Source: an uncultured Collinsella sp. (GTDB taxonomy: Bacteria; Actinomycetota; Coriobacteriia; Coriobacteriales; Coriobacteriaceae). From it: 7,451 nt of DNA. Below the pieces are notes generated by a model, which saw nothing but the letters and a program-made list of their open reading frames with translations, did not search any database and was not told the origin of the DNA. Position 1 is the stretch's first letter, and the number at the start of each line of letters is the position of its first letter. The DNA is taken from contig CABUGR010000045.1 of NCBI GenBank assembly GCA_902491135.1, forward strand, positions 1-7,451. The letters run 5' to 3'. Made by a program: the position numbers and the translations under genes. Shown here in pieces: positions 1 to 6,409 of this stretch.

Positions 1-1222
1 CACGGTCGCCTGCATCGAATCCAAAGCGGGCATTGACCTCGGCGATATCGTCAACCTTAATGGCAATAAAGCCTGCCTCGCGCGCTACGCGACGCATTTC
101 GCCAATGGCGTTGACCAGGGCGTGAATATCGCCCAGGCCGGTTACGGAATCGGTCGTATCTGCCAAGCTTCGGTTGATGATAATGCCCACATACATGCTG
201 GGCTCGGTATCGGTGCCATCCAAGCGGTAGCCCGTGCAGTCGCAAAGCGCGTATGCTCCGGTGGCATCCATTACGCGATACTGCATGTAGTGGAAGTGCC
301 ACGTGCCGTTTATCACCATGTCGAGCTCGGCGCGTACGTTGTTGCGGTCCTCGGGATGAACGCGGGCAAGCCACATATCGACCGAGTTAAAAGGGTGCTG
401 AGAGGGCAGGTCAAAATCGCGCACGGCGTTGACCGACCATTGCGATTCTCCAGTATCGAGATTGAGGATAAACGGATAGCGCGTCTCGGAGCTCATGGAG
501 ATCGCTTGGAACACCCGGTCGTTGCAGGGAAGCTGGTCGACGATCGGGCGTTGCGGCGCGTCATCGTCTTTCGGCTGCTGCACGCGATGCATAAGCTTAT
601 AGCGATACATCTTGCGATCGGCATCCATCGTCATCTGGCGACGCGTGTCGCCGGCAAGTGGATCGACGCGCGAGCAGCCAAAGCTAAAGCTGGCGATCAT
701 GGGCGCCTTGCCACCTGAGCTCGCCTCGATCAGCCCGGCACGTACCTGCTCCAAGCGCTGCTCGAGTTCAGTCTCGTTTGCGGAGAGCGAGATAAGCACA
801 AATTCGTCTCCACCGATGCGGAACAGCATCTCATCGTGCTCCATGGTTTCGGAGAGCGTGCGGCAGATGCTCAGAATATAGCGATTGCCTTCGGCGTGGC
901 CAAACCTATCATTGCAATGTTTGAGATGGTCGATGTCAATATAGGCGCAGGTGAAGGGGTCGCCTTTGCGCCAGAGTTGCTCGACGTGACGGTCGAGTCC
1001 GCTGCGGTTGCCCAAGTTGGTGAGCGGGTCGGTATAGGCGTTGCTCTCAAGCAGCCGGCGCTCTTGCTGCAGGATGGCATGCGTCTTTTTCAACTGCTCG
1101 CCAATGCCGCGCAACTCTACGGGCAGGGCGGCAACGTCAAGCTCGGCGGTCGAGACGCCATTCGCAAGTCGCTGAAGATAGACAATAATCGATTGCTCGC
1201 CCATGCGGTACGACTCGTTCAT
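1..1222 (-). CDS. GGDEF-PAS-GGDEF signalling protein, C-terminus beyond the window (partial)
   Basis: This reading frame is open from the ATG at 1222 to the window edge, giving 407 complete codons and no stop. An AAGGAGG ribosome binding site (plus-strand 1232-1238) sits 9 nt before the ATG and fixes the start. Residues about 10-60 are a helical, probably coiled-coil lead-in with no membrane segment. Residues 64-215 form a GGDEF (diguanylate cyclase) domain with an intact GGDEF at 137-141. Where PleD has the inhibitory RxxD, this protein has EHDE (128-131), so product inhibition at that site is unlikely. The guanine-reading Asp of PleD (GHxxGD) is Asn113 here. Residues about 235-352 resemble a PAS_3 fold (RVHPED at 288-293). 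A second GGDEF-like domain starts near 358 and is cut off. By analogy with its neighbour, which shares 49 of 82 residues across GGDEF1 by hand count, it may end in an EAL domain, but that part is not visible. It is probably cytosolic, making or sensing a cyclic dinucleotide. Confidence 0.9.
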   Translation of the reverse strand, partial: MNESYRMGEQSIIVYLQRLANGVSTAELDVAALPVELRGIGEQLKKTHAILQQERRLLESNAYTDPLTNLGNRSGLDRHVEQLWRKGDPFTCAYIDIDHLKHCNDRFGHAEGNRYILSICRTLSETMEHDEMLFRIGGDEFVLISLSANETELEQRLEQVRAGLIEASSGGKAPMIASFSFGCSRVDPLAGDTRRQMTMDADRKMYRYKLMHRVQQPKDDDAPQRPIVDQLPCNDRVFQAISMSSETRYPFILNLDTGESQWSVNAVRDFDLPSQHPFNSVDMWLARVHPEDRNNVRAELDMVINGTWHFHYMQYRVMDATGAYALCDCTGYRLDGTDTEPSMYVGIIINRSLADTTDSVTGLGDIHALVNAIGEMRRVAREAGFIAIKVDDIAEVNARFGFDAGDR

Positions 1223-1231
1223 GATGGATAA

Positions 1232-1238
1232 CCTCCTT
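1232..1238 (-). promoter_or_regulatory. Ribosome binding site of the partial GGDEF gene
   Basis: On the minus strand this reads AAGGAGG, a near-perfect match to the 16S anti-Shine-Dalgarno sequence, 9 nt before the ATG at 1222. It decides the start of the partial GGDEF gene and suggests efficient translation. The upstream paralog has no comparable site. Confidence 0.85.
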
Positions 1239-1260
1239 GGGCGGAACAATGGTTTGTGTC

Positions 1261-1291
1261 ATATCTCCAATTCGGTTTGAATTGGGGATAT
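1261..1291. repeat. 31-bp inverted repeat between the two GGDEF genes (operator or leader hairpin)
   Basis: Two 13-nt arms (1261-1273, ATATCTCCAATTC; 1279-1291, GAATTGGGGATAT) flank a 5-nt spacer. They are complementary at 12 of 13 positions, and the odd position can form a G-U pair on one RNA strand. It lies 39 bp upstream of the partial GGDEF gene's start and 58 bp beyond the stop of the GGDEF-EAL gene. No T-run follows it on either strand, so it is a poor intrinsic terminator. The AT-rich symmetrical arms fit a dimeric repressor operator, or a hairpin in the 5' leader of the downstream gene. No regulator can be named from the sequence. Confidence 0.6.
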
Positions 1292-1349
1292 AAGTTAGCT
1301 AATGGAGGCAAATTCCCCCTTCGGCGGTGGCGTTTTGCGCGCGAGCGTA

Positions 1350-4067
1350 TCAGTTGTTATTGCCACCATCGAGCAATGCCTCAAAATCCTTCGCCGGCAT
1401 GGGGCGGTAGTAGAGGAAGCCCTGAGCGTAGCGGGCGCCCATTTGTCGTAGCATGTTCGCCTGCTCATTTGTCTCGACGCCTTCGACCTCGACGGGCAGA
1501 TGGAGCGACTGCGCCATTTCGAGCATCGATGAAATGATTTGCGTGCTGCGGCCTTGATCACGGTCGGTGGGTACAAAGGCGCGGTCGAGCTTGATGACGT
1601 CGACGTTGACGTTCTTGAGCATCGCGAGCGTGGACTGACCGGTGCCAAAATCGTCCATATAGGTCGAGAAGCCGCGGGTGTGCAGGTCGGCTGTCAGTTT
1701 GTCCACGGCCTCGGACTCTCCCGTATAAGCCGTCTCGGTGATCTCGATACGCATGAGCTCGGGCGGTAGGTTGTATTGGGCAGCAAGCGCCCCCATATGT
1801 TCGGCAACGTCGCAGGCAAGGATATCCACGCGCGACACATTAAGCGAAACCGGAACCACACGAAGTCCTCGATTGATGCGTTCGCGCAGCCACGAGGCGA
1901 CACCCTGCCAAATGTACTTGTCGAGCGTCACCACAAAGCCGCTTTCCTCGAGTGCGGGGATAAACGTTGCGGGCGAAATGAGAGAACCGTCCTTGTCAAT
2001 CCAGCGCGTGAGTGCCTCGGCGCCAATGATCTCGCCGGTTTCCATGTCGACCTGGGGCTGCAGGTAGTACGTGATGCGGCCGTTTGAGAGCGCATACTGG
2101 AACTCGGTTAGCGTGTGGTGGAACGCAACCTCATGCTCATATTCCTCGGGGCGGAAAACGGCAATGCGCTCCTTAAAGTCGTTTTTGGCGCGTCGATTGG
2201 TAAACATGGCCTTGGCCTGCGCATCGATGGTGATTTCCTCATTGGAGTCGATGGGGTAAACGCCCATGGACGGCCAGAAGCCTACGCCATCATCATGTCT
2301 GGCTACGGCCTCGCGAACGCGGTGGTAGATTTGATGGACGGTGATGTGCTTAAAAGGGATGAGTACGCAAAAGTCATCTTGGCCCCAGTACCCTGCGACG
2401 CCCATATCGGCATTCTCGATGTCCTTGAGGACCGTGCCCACATCGGCGAGTACGCGGTCGCCCTCGGCCTGGCCGTGCCATTCATTAAACAGGCGCATGT
2501 GGCCCATGTCGACCGTGGCGATGCACCAGGTGCCGTCGCGCCTTGCCTCGAGAAATGCGTTGGCGCGCCGCATAAACTCGCTGGGTCGATAGAGGCCCGT
2601 GAGCATATCGATGCGTTCGGCGATTGCGCTTTTGCGTTCGACCTCGGGTATAGGGAGGCTGTCGTTGGGGACAAGCCCGCCAGCTGTGCGAAGGCGACGA
2701 TCGAGTTCGCCCAAAACAGTCGATGCTTGGGAGTCCAGGCGTTCGTAAAAGGTTGGGACGACAAGACAGACGGGAGCAATGGTGTCGCCTGCGATTTGCA
2801 CAGGAGCGAAAACGGCCTCTTTAAGGTGGCGGGTCAGTTGCTCGAATGCCTCGTGGTCCAAATCGTTGCTGAGCACGACAAACTGGACGCTTCGTGAACG
2901 GTAGACCCGGCTCCTGCCGCGGGTGATCGACAGCATGCGGCCCGCGTATTCGGCAAGCATGTTGTCGACAGCCTCGGCCCCGTAGAGCTCGTTGAGCTTT
3001 GTCGTGCCACGAACGCGCACCGCTATAAGCCCTGTCTTGCAACGGTCGAGGCGGCAGGTATCGATGGCATTGACCAGCATGCGCTGCGTTCCGAGGCCTG
3101 TGGCGGCGTCGACGGTTTCGGCAAGTGAGTGGTTGACGAGCTCGCCGACATAGAGCGAGGGGACATTTCCGTCGCCGTCGATACGAAACCCGCGAGCACG
3201 GCAAAGGACGTAGTCGCCGACGGCGTTGCGCACACGATACTGCATGACGCGACGGTGCTTGGTACCGTTGTAGACTTGGTCGATGTCGTTGACGAAGGCC
3301 TCAAGGTCGTCGGGATGGACGCGCGTTTTCCAGTAATCGCGACAGTTGTCTATGTGCTCTGAGGGAAGGCCAAGATCGCGCAAGGCACCTTGTGACCAAA
3401 GGGTGCGATGTTTGTACAAGTTCTCGATAAAGAAATAACGACCTTCGTTGAGCATCGAAAAGGCGTCGAAAATACGATTGCTTATTTCGAAGTCGTCGGC
3501 GTGGACTTGCGTGATATTACGTCGATCGAGGTGCACGGCATGACGTAGCTTGTAGTCGTACATGCGATGGTCGGCATCGAGTGTCATACGGTTGGTGGCT
3601 TCGCCCAGGGCGGGGTCGGCATGCGACACTCCATAGCTAAACGAGTGGGGCATCTCGGAATCGTTGTTTTTGAGCAGGATCGTTCGGCAGTGTTCCAGAC
3701 GTTCGGCGAGGTCGTCCTCGGTTGCAATCGTAGACAGGATGGCAAACTCGTCGCCGCCTATGCGAAACGCCGCCTCGTCCACTTTCATATACAGCTTGAG
3801 ATAGAGGCTTACCTGCAAGATATAGCGGTTGCCCTCGTCATGCCCAAAGACGTCGTTGCAGTGCTTGAGATTGTCGATATCGATGAACGCCATGGTAACG
3901 GGGGTGTCCTGCTCCCAGAGCTCCTCGAGGGAACGGGCAAAGCCGCCACGGTTGCCAAGCCCGGTAAGCCGGTCGGTAAAGGCGGTCCTAATCAGATCAT
4001 CCTGACGCTCGAGAAGGTCACGGACGGTCTTTTCGAGCGTTTCGGTGTAATTGCTGACAGTATCCAT
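1350..4067 (-). CDS. Multidomain c-di-GMP signalling protein, GGDEF-PAS-GGDEF-GGDEF-EAL
   Basis: This complete 905-residue protein is probably cytosolic, as no signal peptide or membrane helix is seen. A short coiled coil (1-28) leads into GGDEF1 (about 29-185) with an intact GGDEF at 104-108. At the I-site position it has KVDE (95-98) rather than RxxD, and Asn80 replaces the guanine-contacting Asp of PleD. A PAS_3-like domain follows (about 196-315; RVHPDD at 249-254). GGDEF2 (about 316-465) has RSVQF at 392-396 and cannot be catalytic. GGDEF3 (about 484-640) has GQDDF at 562-566 and is probably a GTP-binding regulatory domain. The EAL phosphodiesterase domain (about 648-895) carries E684 (EAL), N743, E775/E778 (EITE), D805-D806 (DDFGTG), K826, E862 (EGVE) and Q882 at the same spacing as RocR, so it should hydrolyse c-di-GMP. 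The start is the only in-frame ATG nearby, but its ribosome binding site is weak (AGAAAG about 11 nt upstream). It lies 127 bp upstream of its paralog on the same strand and could share a transcript with it. Confidence 0.93.
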   Translation of the reverse strand: MDTVSNYTETLEKTVRDLLERQDDLIRTAFTDRLTGLGNRGGFARSLEELWEQDTPVTMAFIDIDNLKHCNDVFGHDEGNRYILQVSLYLKLYMKVDEAAFRIGGDEFAILSTIATEDDLAERLEHCRTILLKNNDSEMPHSFSYGVSHADPALGEATNRMTLDADHRMYDYKLRHAVHLDRRNITQVHADDFEISNRIFDAFSMLNEGRYFFIENLYKHRTLWSQGALRDLGLPSEHIDNCRDYWKTRVHPDDLEAFVNDIDQVYNGTKHRRVMQYRVRNAVGDYVLCRARGFRIDGDGNVPSLYVGELVNHSLAETVDAATGLGTQRMLVNAIDTCRLDRCKTGLIAVRVRGTTKLNELYGAEAVDNMLAEYAGRMLSITRGRSRVYRSRSVQFVVLSNDLDHEAFEQLTRHLKEAVFAPVQIAGDTIAPVCLVVPTFYERLDSQASTVLGELDRRLRTAGGLVPNDSLPIPEVERKSAIAERIDMLTGLYRPSEFMRRANAFLEARRDGTWCIATVDMGHMRLFNEWHGQAEGDRVLADVGTVLKDIENADMGVAGYWGQDDFCVLIPFKHITVHQIYHRVREAVARHDDGVGFWPSMGVYPIDSNEEITIDAQAKAMFTNRRAKNDFKERIAVFRPEEYEHEVAFHHTLTEFQYALSNGRITYYLQPQVDMETGEIIGAEALTRWIDKDGSLISPATFIPALEESGFVVTLDKYIWQGVASWLRERINRGLRVVPVSLNVSRVDILACDVAEHMGALAAQYNLPPELMRIEITETAYTGESEAVDKLTADLHTRGFSTYMDDFGTGQSTLAMLKNVNVDVIKLDRAFVPTDRDQGRSTQIISSMLEMAQSLHLPVEVEGVETNEQANMLRQMGARYAQGFLYYRPMPAKDFEALLDGGNNN

Positions 4068-4223
4068 GTCGTAAGCGGCTTTCTGAGGTTGGGCGGATTG
4101 CGTCGGGCGAGCTCGTTGTGCACACGCGTTGTTGTTTGGCGCTTTGCGTGTATCCAGGCCCCCGCCTTGCTGCGTTGTTGGGTTAATTTACCGGCTAATG
4201 TTCGCTGTTGATAACTGCTGAGT

Positions 4224-4249
4224 AGTATAAACAACAGTGCAGAATTATA
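4224..4249 (-). promoter_or_regulatory. Candidate -10 elements for the GGDEF-EAL gene
   Basis: On the minus strand a perfect TATAAT (4249-4244) and a TATACT (4229-4224) lie 157-182 bp before the start codon of the GGDEF-EAL gene. Neither has a recognisable TTGACA-like -35 at 16-18 bp, so the assignment is weak. If either is used, the transcript would have a leader of about 150-175 nt. An activator or an unusual sigma factor could replace the missing -35. Confidence 0.3.
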
Positions 4250-4325
4250 TATGGGTGCACATGCTGTGGGCGGCTATTATTCGACAGGCGGTAGCGCGAC
4301 GACGCGATGTTCGATGAAAATGCGA

Positions 4326-4369
4326 CTGAGACGATATATGTTGACGGGTATACTTGTTCCGGTTTTAAA
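4326..4369 (+). promoter_or_regulatory. Candidate promoter(s) for the patatin-like gene
   Basis: Two overlapping sigma-A-type arrangements can be read. One is TTGACG (4341-4346), 17 bp, then TTTAAA (4364-4369). The other is CTGAGA (4326-4331), 17 bp, then TATACT (4349-4354). Each matches consensus at 9 of 12 positions. Transcription would begin near 4376 or 4361, leaving a leader of only about 15-30 nt before the ATG at 4391. This also argues against translation from the upstream in-frame ATG at 4307, which would precede the transcript. Confidence 0.5.
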
Positions 4370-4390
4370 CGCAGGAACGGAGATGGTCGC

Positions 4391-5260
4391 ATGGCACAGC
4401 CGGATACGACGCGCACGGTGGGGCTGGCACTCGAGGGAGGCGGCTACCGCGGTATGTATACGGCGGGCGTGCTCGACGTTTGGATGGAGCACGGCTTGAC
4501 CTGCGACCATATGGTGGGTGTCTCGGCGGGCGCGGCGTTTGGCTACAACTTTAAATCGCGCCAGATCGGCCGTGCCATTCGCTATAACAAGGCCTATTGT
4601 GCCGATAAGCGCTATGCGGGTGTAGCAAGCTGGCTGCGGACCGGCGATATGTTCAATGCCGATTTTGCCTATCACGAGGTGCCTATCGAGCGCGATCCCA
4701 TTGACTTGGAGACGTATCGCGCCTGTCCCATGCGGTTTACGTGCGTGTGTACCGATATCGAGACGGGCAAGGCCGTCTACCACGACCTGCCCTATGGCGA
4801 CGAGAGGGATATTGAGTGGATCCGGGCGTCGTCGGCAATTCCTGTGGCGACGCGTCCCGTTGCTATTGACGGGCATAAGTATCTGGATGGTGGCGTGGCT
4901 GATTCTATTCCCAGCGCATGGCTGTTTGCGCAGGGGTATGACCGCAATATCGTGGTACTCACGCAGCCGGCGGGCTTTGTGAAGCAGCCCAACAGCGTGA
5001 TGCCGATGCTGCGGCGCGTGTTCCGTCACTACCCGGAGTTTGTCGCAGCGCTTGAGCATCGGCATGAGGTTTACAATGCCACGCTCGATGACCTGGCACG
5101 TCGTGAGGCCGCCGGCGATATCTTTGTGGTGCGTCCGAGCGAATCGGTGAAGGTGCCGTCGCTATGCCGCGAGCCCGATGAGCTCGAGCGCATCTATCAG
5201 ATCGGCCGCCACGATGCAGAGGTGACCTTACCGGCGTTGGAAGCGTACCTGGCGGGGTAG
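4391..5260 (+). CDS. Patatin-like phospholipase family protein
   Basis: This 289-residue protein is predicted to be a serine lipid acyl hydrolase of the patatin family (PF01734), acting in the cytosol or at the membrane face, as no signal peptide or transmembrane segment is seen. The oxyanion-hole loop GGGYRG is at 16-21, the nucleophile elbow GVSAG at 43-47 with Ser45, and the dyad Asp166 in DGG (166-168). The length and the C-terminal part (about 200-289) resemble the bacterial YjjU-type group. The frame is open from an ATG at 4307, but I chose 4391 because GGAG at 4379-4382 sits 8 nt upstream, the conserved domain starts right after it, and the 28 extra residues look unlike the family and overlap the likely promoter. 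It stands alone, divergent from the GGDEF genes and convergent with the thi operon. The natural substrate cannot be told from the sequence. Confidence 0.92.
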   Translation: MAQPDTTRTVGLALEGGGYRGMYTAGVLDVWMEHGLTCDHMVGVSAGAAFGYNFKSRQIGRAIRYNKAYCADKRYAGVASWLRTGDMFNADFAYHEVPIERDPIDLETYRACPMRFTCVCTDIETGKAVYHDLPYGDERDIEWIRASSAIPVATRPVAIDGHKYLDGGVADSIPSAWLFAQGYDRNIVVLTQPAGFVKQPNSVMPMLRRVFRHYPEFVAALEHRHEVYNATLDDLARREAAGDIFVVRPSESVKVPSLCREPDELERIYQIGRHDAEVTLPALEAYLAG

Positions 5261-5281
5261 AGCAAGCTGCCGTGGCCTCGG

Positions 5282-5329
5282 CGGAAAGCGCGTCCCAGAA
5301 TGGACGTCCAAACTGGGATGCGCTTTCCG
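5282..5329. terminator. 48-bp near-perfect palindrome, possible terminator or dispersed palindromic repeat
   Basis: Two 17-nt arms (5282-5298 and 5313-5329) pair fully apart from one G-T position (5292/5319). The 14-nt centre contains a further perfect 10-bp palindrome, TGGACGTCCA (5301-5310), so the whole element is symmetrical about 5305/5306 except for an AA/AA mismatch on each side of the core. It starts 22 bp after the patatin stop and could end that transcript. The following TTATTG is a poor U-tract, and the minus side has no T-run at all. Its length and symmetry exceed what a terminator needs, so a REP-like repeat or a protein-binding site is a real alternative. Confidence 0.6.
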
Positions 5330-5343
5330 TTATTGAAGATATG

Positions 5344-5368
5344 AGGCCGCGGAGCAACTGCTCGGCCT
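5344..5368 (-). terminator. Hairpin just after thiE, possible weak terminator
   Basis: AGGCC (5344-5348) pairs with GGCCT (5364-5368), and GAGCA (5352-5356) with TGCTC (5359-5363) around a 2-nt loop, leaving a 3-nt bulge. It begins 5 bp past the thiE stop on the minus strand. No U-tract follows, so it would be a Rho-dependent pause site or an RNA 3'-end stabiliser rather than a classic terminator. Confidence 0.35.
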
Positions 5369-5372
5369 AGAC

Positions 5373-6068
5373 TTATGCCTGCTGCCAGGTATCGACGAGC
5401 TCCTTGGCGGCGGCGTGGGGGTCGTCGGCACTGCAGACGGCGCTCACCACAAAGAAGCCGTCGACGCCGGTGGCCTTGAGCTGCGGCAGGTCGGCCGTCT
5501 TAACGCCGCCGCCTACCACGATGGGCACGGGGCTTGCCGCGTGGAGTGCGGCCAGGTCCTCAAAGCTTTTGGTGATGATGGAGCCGTCGGCCGCGCGTCC
5601 GCAATCGCGCTTGGTCTCGGTCTCGTGGAGCGGGCCGATGCCCAGGTAGTCGACCAGACTCATGTCGGCGGTCTTGACGTACTCGAGCATCTCCTCGCAG
5701 CGGGCCGAAAGGCCCACGATGGCATCGGGGCCCAAAAGTTTGCGACAGACCTCGACGGGAATATCGCTCTGGCCTACATGCACGCCATCGACAGCAATAC
5801 CCTGCTCGCGCGCGGCGAGTACGCAGTCCAGACGGTCGTCGATCAACAGGGCGACCTGGCCGGTCTTGCCGGCCTGTGCGATTGCCTGCGCGGCGTCGCC
5901 GGTCAGTGCGATGATCTCGCGGGCGCTTGCCACCTTGGAGCGCACCTGGATGCAGGTAAAGCCGGCGTCGAGCGCCTGGGCCACCACATCGCCCACGGGG
6001 CGCCCGAGCGTGTTTTCGGGGCCGAGTACCAGATAGGCCGAGATATCAAGGTTGTCGCGGATGCTCAT
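5373..6068 (-). CDS. thiE: Thiamin-phosphate synthase (thiamine-phosphate pyrophosphorylase)
   Basis: This 231-residue cytosolic TIM-barrel enzyme joins HMP pyrophosphate to hydroxyethylthiazole phosphate, giving thiamin phosphate. Visible family motifs are QVRSK (41-45; Q-x-R-x-K pyrophosphate site), DDR (77-79), HVGQSD (97-102; Mg-binding Asp102), GLS (119-121), GIGPLHETETK (143-153) and VVGGG (184-188). The length is normal for the family. One oddity is Asp77: Bacillus subtilis ThiE has Asn92-Asp93 here and this protein has Asp77-Asp78, a conservative change at a substrate-contacting position. The ATG overlaps the stop of the preceding gene by 4 nt (ATGA), and an AGGAGG lies 7 nt after its end upstream of the ATG, so translation is probably coupled. 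It is the last gene of the operon and should fall under the TPP riboswitch. No thiC or thiD is in the window, so HMP-PP must come from genes elsewhere. Confidence 0.95.
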   Translation of the reverse strand: MSIRDNLDISAYLVLGPENTLGRPVGDVVAQALDAGFTCIQVRSKVASAREIIALTGDAAQAIAQAGKTGQVALLIDDRLDCVLAAREQGIAVDGVHVGQSDIPVEVCRKLLGPDAIVGLSARCEEMLEYVKTADMSLVDYLGIGPLHETETKRDCGRAADGSIITKSFEDLAALHAASPVPIVVGGGVKTADLPQLKATGVDGFFVVSAVCSADDPHAAAKELVDTWQQA

Positions 6069-6406
6069 CGTGCTTCCTCCTGCTTCTTGATCTGTGCTTC
6101 CATGCGCTCGAGTTTGCCGGTCATGGTGTCGGTAAATCCGGGCCGAATATCGGCTTTGAGCACGACTTCGGTGCGGATGCCCTTGCTCGCCAACACAAAG
6201 GTTGCGTCGCGCACGACCTGCATGACCTCGTCCCAGTCGCCCTCGATCTCGGTGAACATCGAGGTGGTACGGTTGGGCAGGCCACTCTCGCGAATGACGC
6301 GCACGACCTCGGCGACCTCGGCGGACAGCTCATCGCCGGTGCCGCACGGGGCGATGGCCACGGCGACGAGCGTGTTCATGCCAGCAGTGGTTGCGGGCTC
6401 GGACAT
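6065..6406 (-). CDS. Thiamine-binding protein, MTH1187/YkoF-type (UPF0045, PF01910)
   Basis: This 113-residue cytosolic protein belongs to the small ferredoxin-like-fold family whose members bind thiamin or its HMP part and form oligomers. Recognisable segments are AIAPCGTG (17-24), MFTEIEGDWDEV (50-61) and RTEVVLKADIRPG (78-90). The charged C-terminus (97-113) is helical. The start at 6406 is supported by GAGGAGG 8 nt upstream, inside the end of thiM. Met10, closer to the usual family start, is the alternative. It sits 3 nt after thiM and overlaps thiE by 4 nt, so it is co-expressed with both. That position supports a role in holding, delivering or sensing thiamin or a precursor, but no enzymatic activity is established for the family and I assign none. 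Confidence 0.88.
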   Translation of the reverse strand: MSEPATTAGMNTLVAVAIAPCGTGDELSAEVAEVVRVIRESGLPNRTTSMFTEIEGDWDEVMQVVRDATFVLASKGIRTEVVLKADIRPGFTDTMTGKLERMEAQIKKQEEAR

Positions 6407-6409
6407 GGC

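Larger units (their letters stand above)
4068..4390. other. Divergent intergenic region, 323 bp
   Basis: This region separates the minus-strand GGDEF-EAL gene from the plus-strand patatin gene and should hold promoters for both. The middle (about 4180-4260) is AT-rich. It contains a CTGTTG/CAACAG inverted repeat (4205-4210 and 4232-4237) and a 9-nt direct repeat GCGTTGTTG (4126-4134 and 4172-4180). I see no convincing small gene or RNA: the open frames here lack ribosome binding sites and resemble no family I know. Confidence 0.6.

Noticed and set aside
122..718. 198-codon plus-strand open frame
   Set aside because: It is antisense to the GGDEF-PAS gene, which has clear motifs and a strong ribosome binding site. 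The frame has no recognisable family and reflects the high G+C third-position pattern.
1310..1336. GC-rich stretch after the GGDEF-EAL stop as an intrinsic terminator
   Set aside because: The best stem (CCCCC/GGCGG) has a central mismatch and no U-tract, so it is not a credible terminator.
2115..2897. 260-codon plus-strand open frame inside the GGDEF-EAL gene
   Set aside because: It is antisense to a coherent 905-residue multidomain protein and has no family resemblance or ribosome binding site.
4126..4180. 9-nt direct repeat GCGTTGTTG (4126-4134 and 4172-4180) as a CRISPR-like or iteron array
   Set aside because: There are only two short copies with no regular spacing, as expected by chance in such sequence.
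4307..4390. 28-residue N-terminal extension of the patatin-like protein
   Set aside because: There is no ribosome binding site before 4307. The extension overlaps the likely promoter and is not patatin-like.
4277..5065. 262-codon minus-strand frame opposite the patatin gene
   Set aside because: The plus strand encodes the patatin motifs GGGYRG, GVSAG and DGG in order. The minus frame is a shadow.
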